64,000 nt of DNA from Hydractinia symbiolongicarpus (taxonomy: Eukaryota; Cnidaria; Hydrozoa; Anthoathecata; Hydractiniidae): positions 34,685,501 through 34,749,500 of the forward strand of contig NC_079878.1 of the NCBI RefSeq assembly GCF_029227915.1, written 5' to 3'. A program made the translations under genes and the position numbers. Below the pieces are notes generated by a model. That model ran no database searches. It was not told the DNA's origin and saw only the letters and a list, made by a program, of their open reading frames with translations. Every line of letters begins with the position of its first letter. The first letter of the stretch is position 1. Positions 62,331 through 64,000 of the stretch are shown here, one piece after another.

Positions 62331-64000
62331 CATTAAAAAAATGACTTATTAATCTAAATTTTTAAATGAAGCGCTACCACAGCACCCAGTGTAATCGCTG
62401 AGTTCCGGCAATCATGTCAAATTAAGAAGAATGTTATTTCTTGGAGTCTAATTTTCCCATTTATCACATTTATCAGGTCACAGTCCAAAGTTAGTTCAAT
62501 TAAATCCCACAGTCAATCGTTTCACTGTTAAAAGCGATGCAACCTAGTAATATCAGATAAATATCGCTCAATACATGTTGGTACGAATATGTGACCCAAC
62601 CGTTGTAACTCAAACGAACTTACACCGTTAGAAAGTCAGTGAAGTGTAGTATTTGAAACAGTCGCTATTTCTGCAGTGCGCGATAACGGCTAGGATGGGT
62701 CCCACATTAAAAAAATGACTTTTTTTATCTTAATTCTAAAATGAAGCGCTACCACAGCGTCCAGTGTAATCGCTGAGTTTCGGCAATCATGTCAAATTAA
62801 GAAGAATGTTACTTCTTGGAGTCAACTTGTCTCACTTATAACATTTATCATGTCACAGTCCAAAGTTAGTTCAATTAAATCCCACAGCCAATCGTTTCAT
62901 TGTTAAAAGTGGTGCATCCTAGTAATATCAGAAAAACATCGCTAAGTACATGTTGGTACGAATATGTGACCCAGCCGTTGTAACTCAAACGAACTTACAC
63001 CGTTAGAAAGTCAATGAAATGTAGTTTTTGAAACTGTCGCTATTTCTTCAGCACGCAATGACGACTAGGATAGGTCCCACAGTAAAAAATGACTTATTAA
63101 TCTAAATTTTTAAATGAAGCGCTACCACAGCACCCAGTGTAATCGCTGAGTTCCGGCAATCATGTCAAATTAAGAAGAATGTTATTTCTTGGAGTCTAAT
63201 TTTCCCATTTATCACATTTATCAGGTCACAGTCCAAAGTTAGTTCAATTAAATCCCACAGTCAATCGTTTCACTGTTAAAAGCGATGCAACCTAGTAATA
63301 TCAGATAAATATCGCTCAATACATGTTGGTACGAATATGTGACACAACTGTTGTAACTGAAACGGACTGACACCGTTAGAAAGTCAATGAAATTTAGTTT
63401 TTGAAACTGTTGCTTTTTTTTCAGCGCGCGATAACGGCTAGGATTGATCCCACAGTAAAATATGACTTATTAATCTCACTTTTTCAATGAAGCGCTACCA
63501 CAGCGCCCAGTGTAATCGCTGAGTTCCGGCAATCATGTCAAATTAAGAAGAATGTTATTTCTTGGAGTCAAATTTTCTCGTTTATCACATTTATCTGGTC
63601 ACATTCCAAAGTTAGTTCAATTAAGTCCCACACACAATCGTTTCACTGTTAAAAGTGTAGCAACCTAGTAATATCAGATAAATGTCGCTAAATACATGTT
63701 GGTACGAATATGTGACCAACTGTTGAAACTCAAACGGACTGACACCGTTAGAAAGTCAGTGAAGTTTAGTATTTGAAACAGTCTCTATTTCTTCAGCGCG
63801 CGCTAACGGCTAGGATTGGTCCCACAGTAAAAAATGACTTATTTTTCTAATTTTATAAATGAAGAACTATCACAGCGCCCAGTGTCATCGCTGAGTTCCG
63901 GCAATCATGTCAAATTAAGAAGAATGTTATTTCTTGGAATCAACTTGTCTCACTTATCACATTTATCAGGTCACAGTCGAAAGTTAGTTCAGTTAAGTCC
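62331..64000 (+). repeat. 2240-bp hexamer HOR, copy 2, cut by the window end
   Basis: Unit starts are 62599, 62974, 63347 and 63719; the last unit is cut at 282 bases. It follows copy 1 at exactly 2240 bp through to base 64000, with shared private words such as gtggtgcatcc, atctggtcacattcc and gtgtcatcgc. It is near-identical to copy 1 by eye, so it is one of the youngest duplications in the window. The array clearly continues to the right. Confidence 0.9.

Larger units (their letters stand above)
1..64000. repeat. Tandem satellite array, about 373-bp monomer, 172 complete units plus a partial
   Basis: The same unit repeats head to tail without a break in orientation. Anchors seen in almost every copy are ccgttg(t/a)aactcaaacgg, taacggctagg, gtcccacagt, gagttccggcaatca, gtcacagtcc and ttggtacgaatatgtgac. 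Successive unit starts are nearly all 372-375 bp apart; the exceptions are 152, 276 (three), 355 (two), 358, 364 (four), 376, 408 and 467 bp. No unique DNA, transposon or gene separates the units. Both window ends lie inside the array. By family knowledge, long homogeneous arrays with higher-order repeats are typical of centromeres and pericentromeres; centromere identity itself is inference, since it depends on chromatin rather than sequence. Confidence 0.98.

Noticed and set aside
1-64000. CRISPR array
   Set aside because: There are no short repeats with unique spacers; the whole 373-bp unit repeats, and variation follows families rather than spacer positions.
1-64000. CENP-B box (vertebrate type)
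   Set aside because: I looked for the ttcg....a..cggg pattern on both strands of typical monomers. The nearest words, tttcggcaatcatgtc and ccgttgaaactc, do not fit.
1-64000. Known satellite families (Drosophila 1.688, primate alpha, Tribolium 360 bp)
   Set aside because: Length is partly similar for some, but I do not see their characteristic words; I cannot support any family name without a database search.

Overview
The whole window is one uninterrupted satellite-DNA array. I fix the repeat phase at the step 'accgttg' and can follow it from base 1 to base 64000: 172 complete monomers plus one cut off by the window end. Most monomers are 372-375 bp and the commonest length is 373. I see no protein-coding gene, RNA gene, transposon, CRISPR array or stretch of unique sequence, and the array runs off both ends. 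Open reading frames are short, none above about 76 codons, and are chance frames inside the repeat. A hand count of the first monomer gives about 38% GC with CpG near the level expected from base composition. Tandem monomers of this length, layered into higher-order repeats (HORs), point to centromeric or pericentromeric heterochromatin of a eukaryote. The lack of CpG loss argues mildly for an animal with little CpG methylation, such as an insect or other invertebrate. I do not recognise the satellite family and cannot name a species.

Monomers fall into families, defined here by words seen in the sequence. A: tagtatttgaaacagtc with gaagaactatcac. B: ggacttacaccg, aaaatcaatg, ggataggtcc. C: ggagtgaaaagg, ttctgcagcgcg, 375 bp. 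D: actgttttaactg, gttgcttttttttcag, ctcactttttcaatg. E: gtaacaaag, ataacggagaggattcg. F: entered through cgggtatgtg, then cccgcgataaggg. G: gttgaaacttaaacgg. H: ccaaaatcgg, cataaaaatattgc. I: cagccgttg, cgaactta, gacgactagg.

Layout: 1-3020 mixed monomers with a 408-bp variant; 3021-7504 a trimer HOR of 1121 bp; 7505-8250 a two-monomer linker that recurs near 27.5 and 29 kb; 8251-11607 an A/B-D dimer HOR of 746 bp; 11608-12226 a rearranged pair joined at A-tracts; 12227-16329 A/B dimers with a 2611-bp-offset duplication; 16330-20788 a 12-monomer HOR of 4459 bp and 20789-24500 its 10-monomer second copy; 24501-31588 shorter mixed HORs; 31589-36523 a 2242-bp duplication; 36524-39569 mixed; 39570-46133 and 51931-60090 two copies of a large block built on a 1866-bp pentamer; 45759-51930 HORs of 738, 2125 and 1395 bp carrying 276-bp and 364-bp monomers; 60091-64000 a 2240-bp hexamer HOR repeated to the window end.

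There is no gene pathway here. What the DNA records is repeated unequal exchange or replication-based amplification: chimeric monomers sit at block edges, and rare deletion variants travel with the HOR that carries them. Each monomer also carries several short dyads, including a perfect GCGCT/AGCGC hairpin and an ACATATT/AATATGT palindrome, which are the best candidates for any sequence-level function. All boundaries and copy relations were worked out by eye and should be read as accurate to a few tens of bases where a junction lies inside shared sequence.
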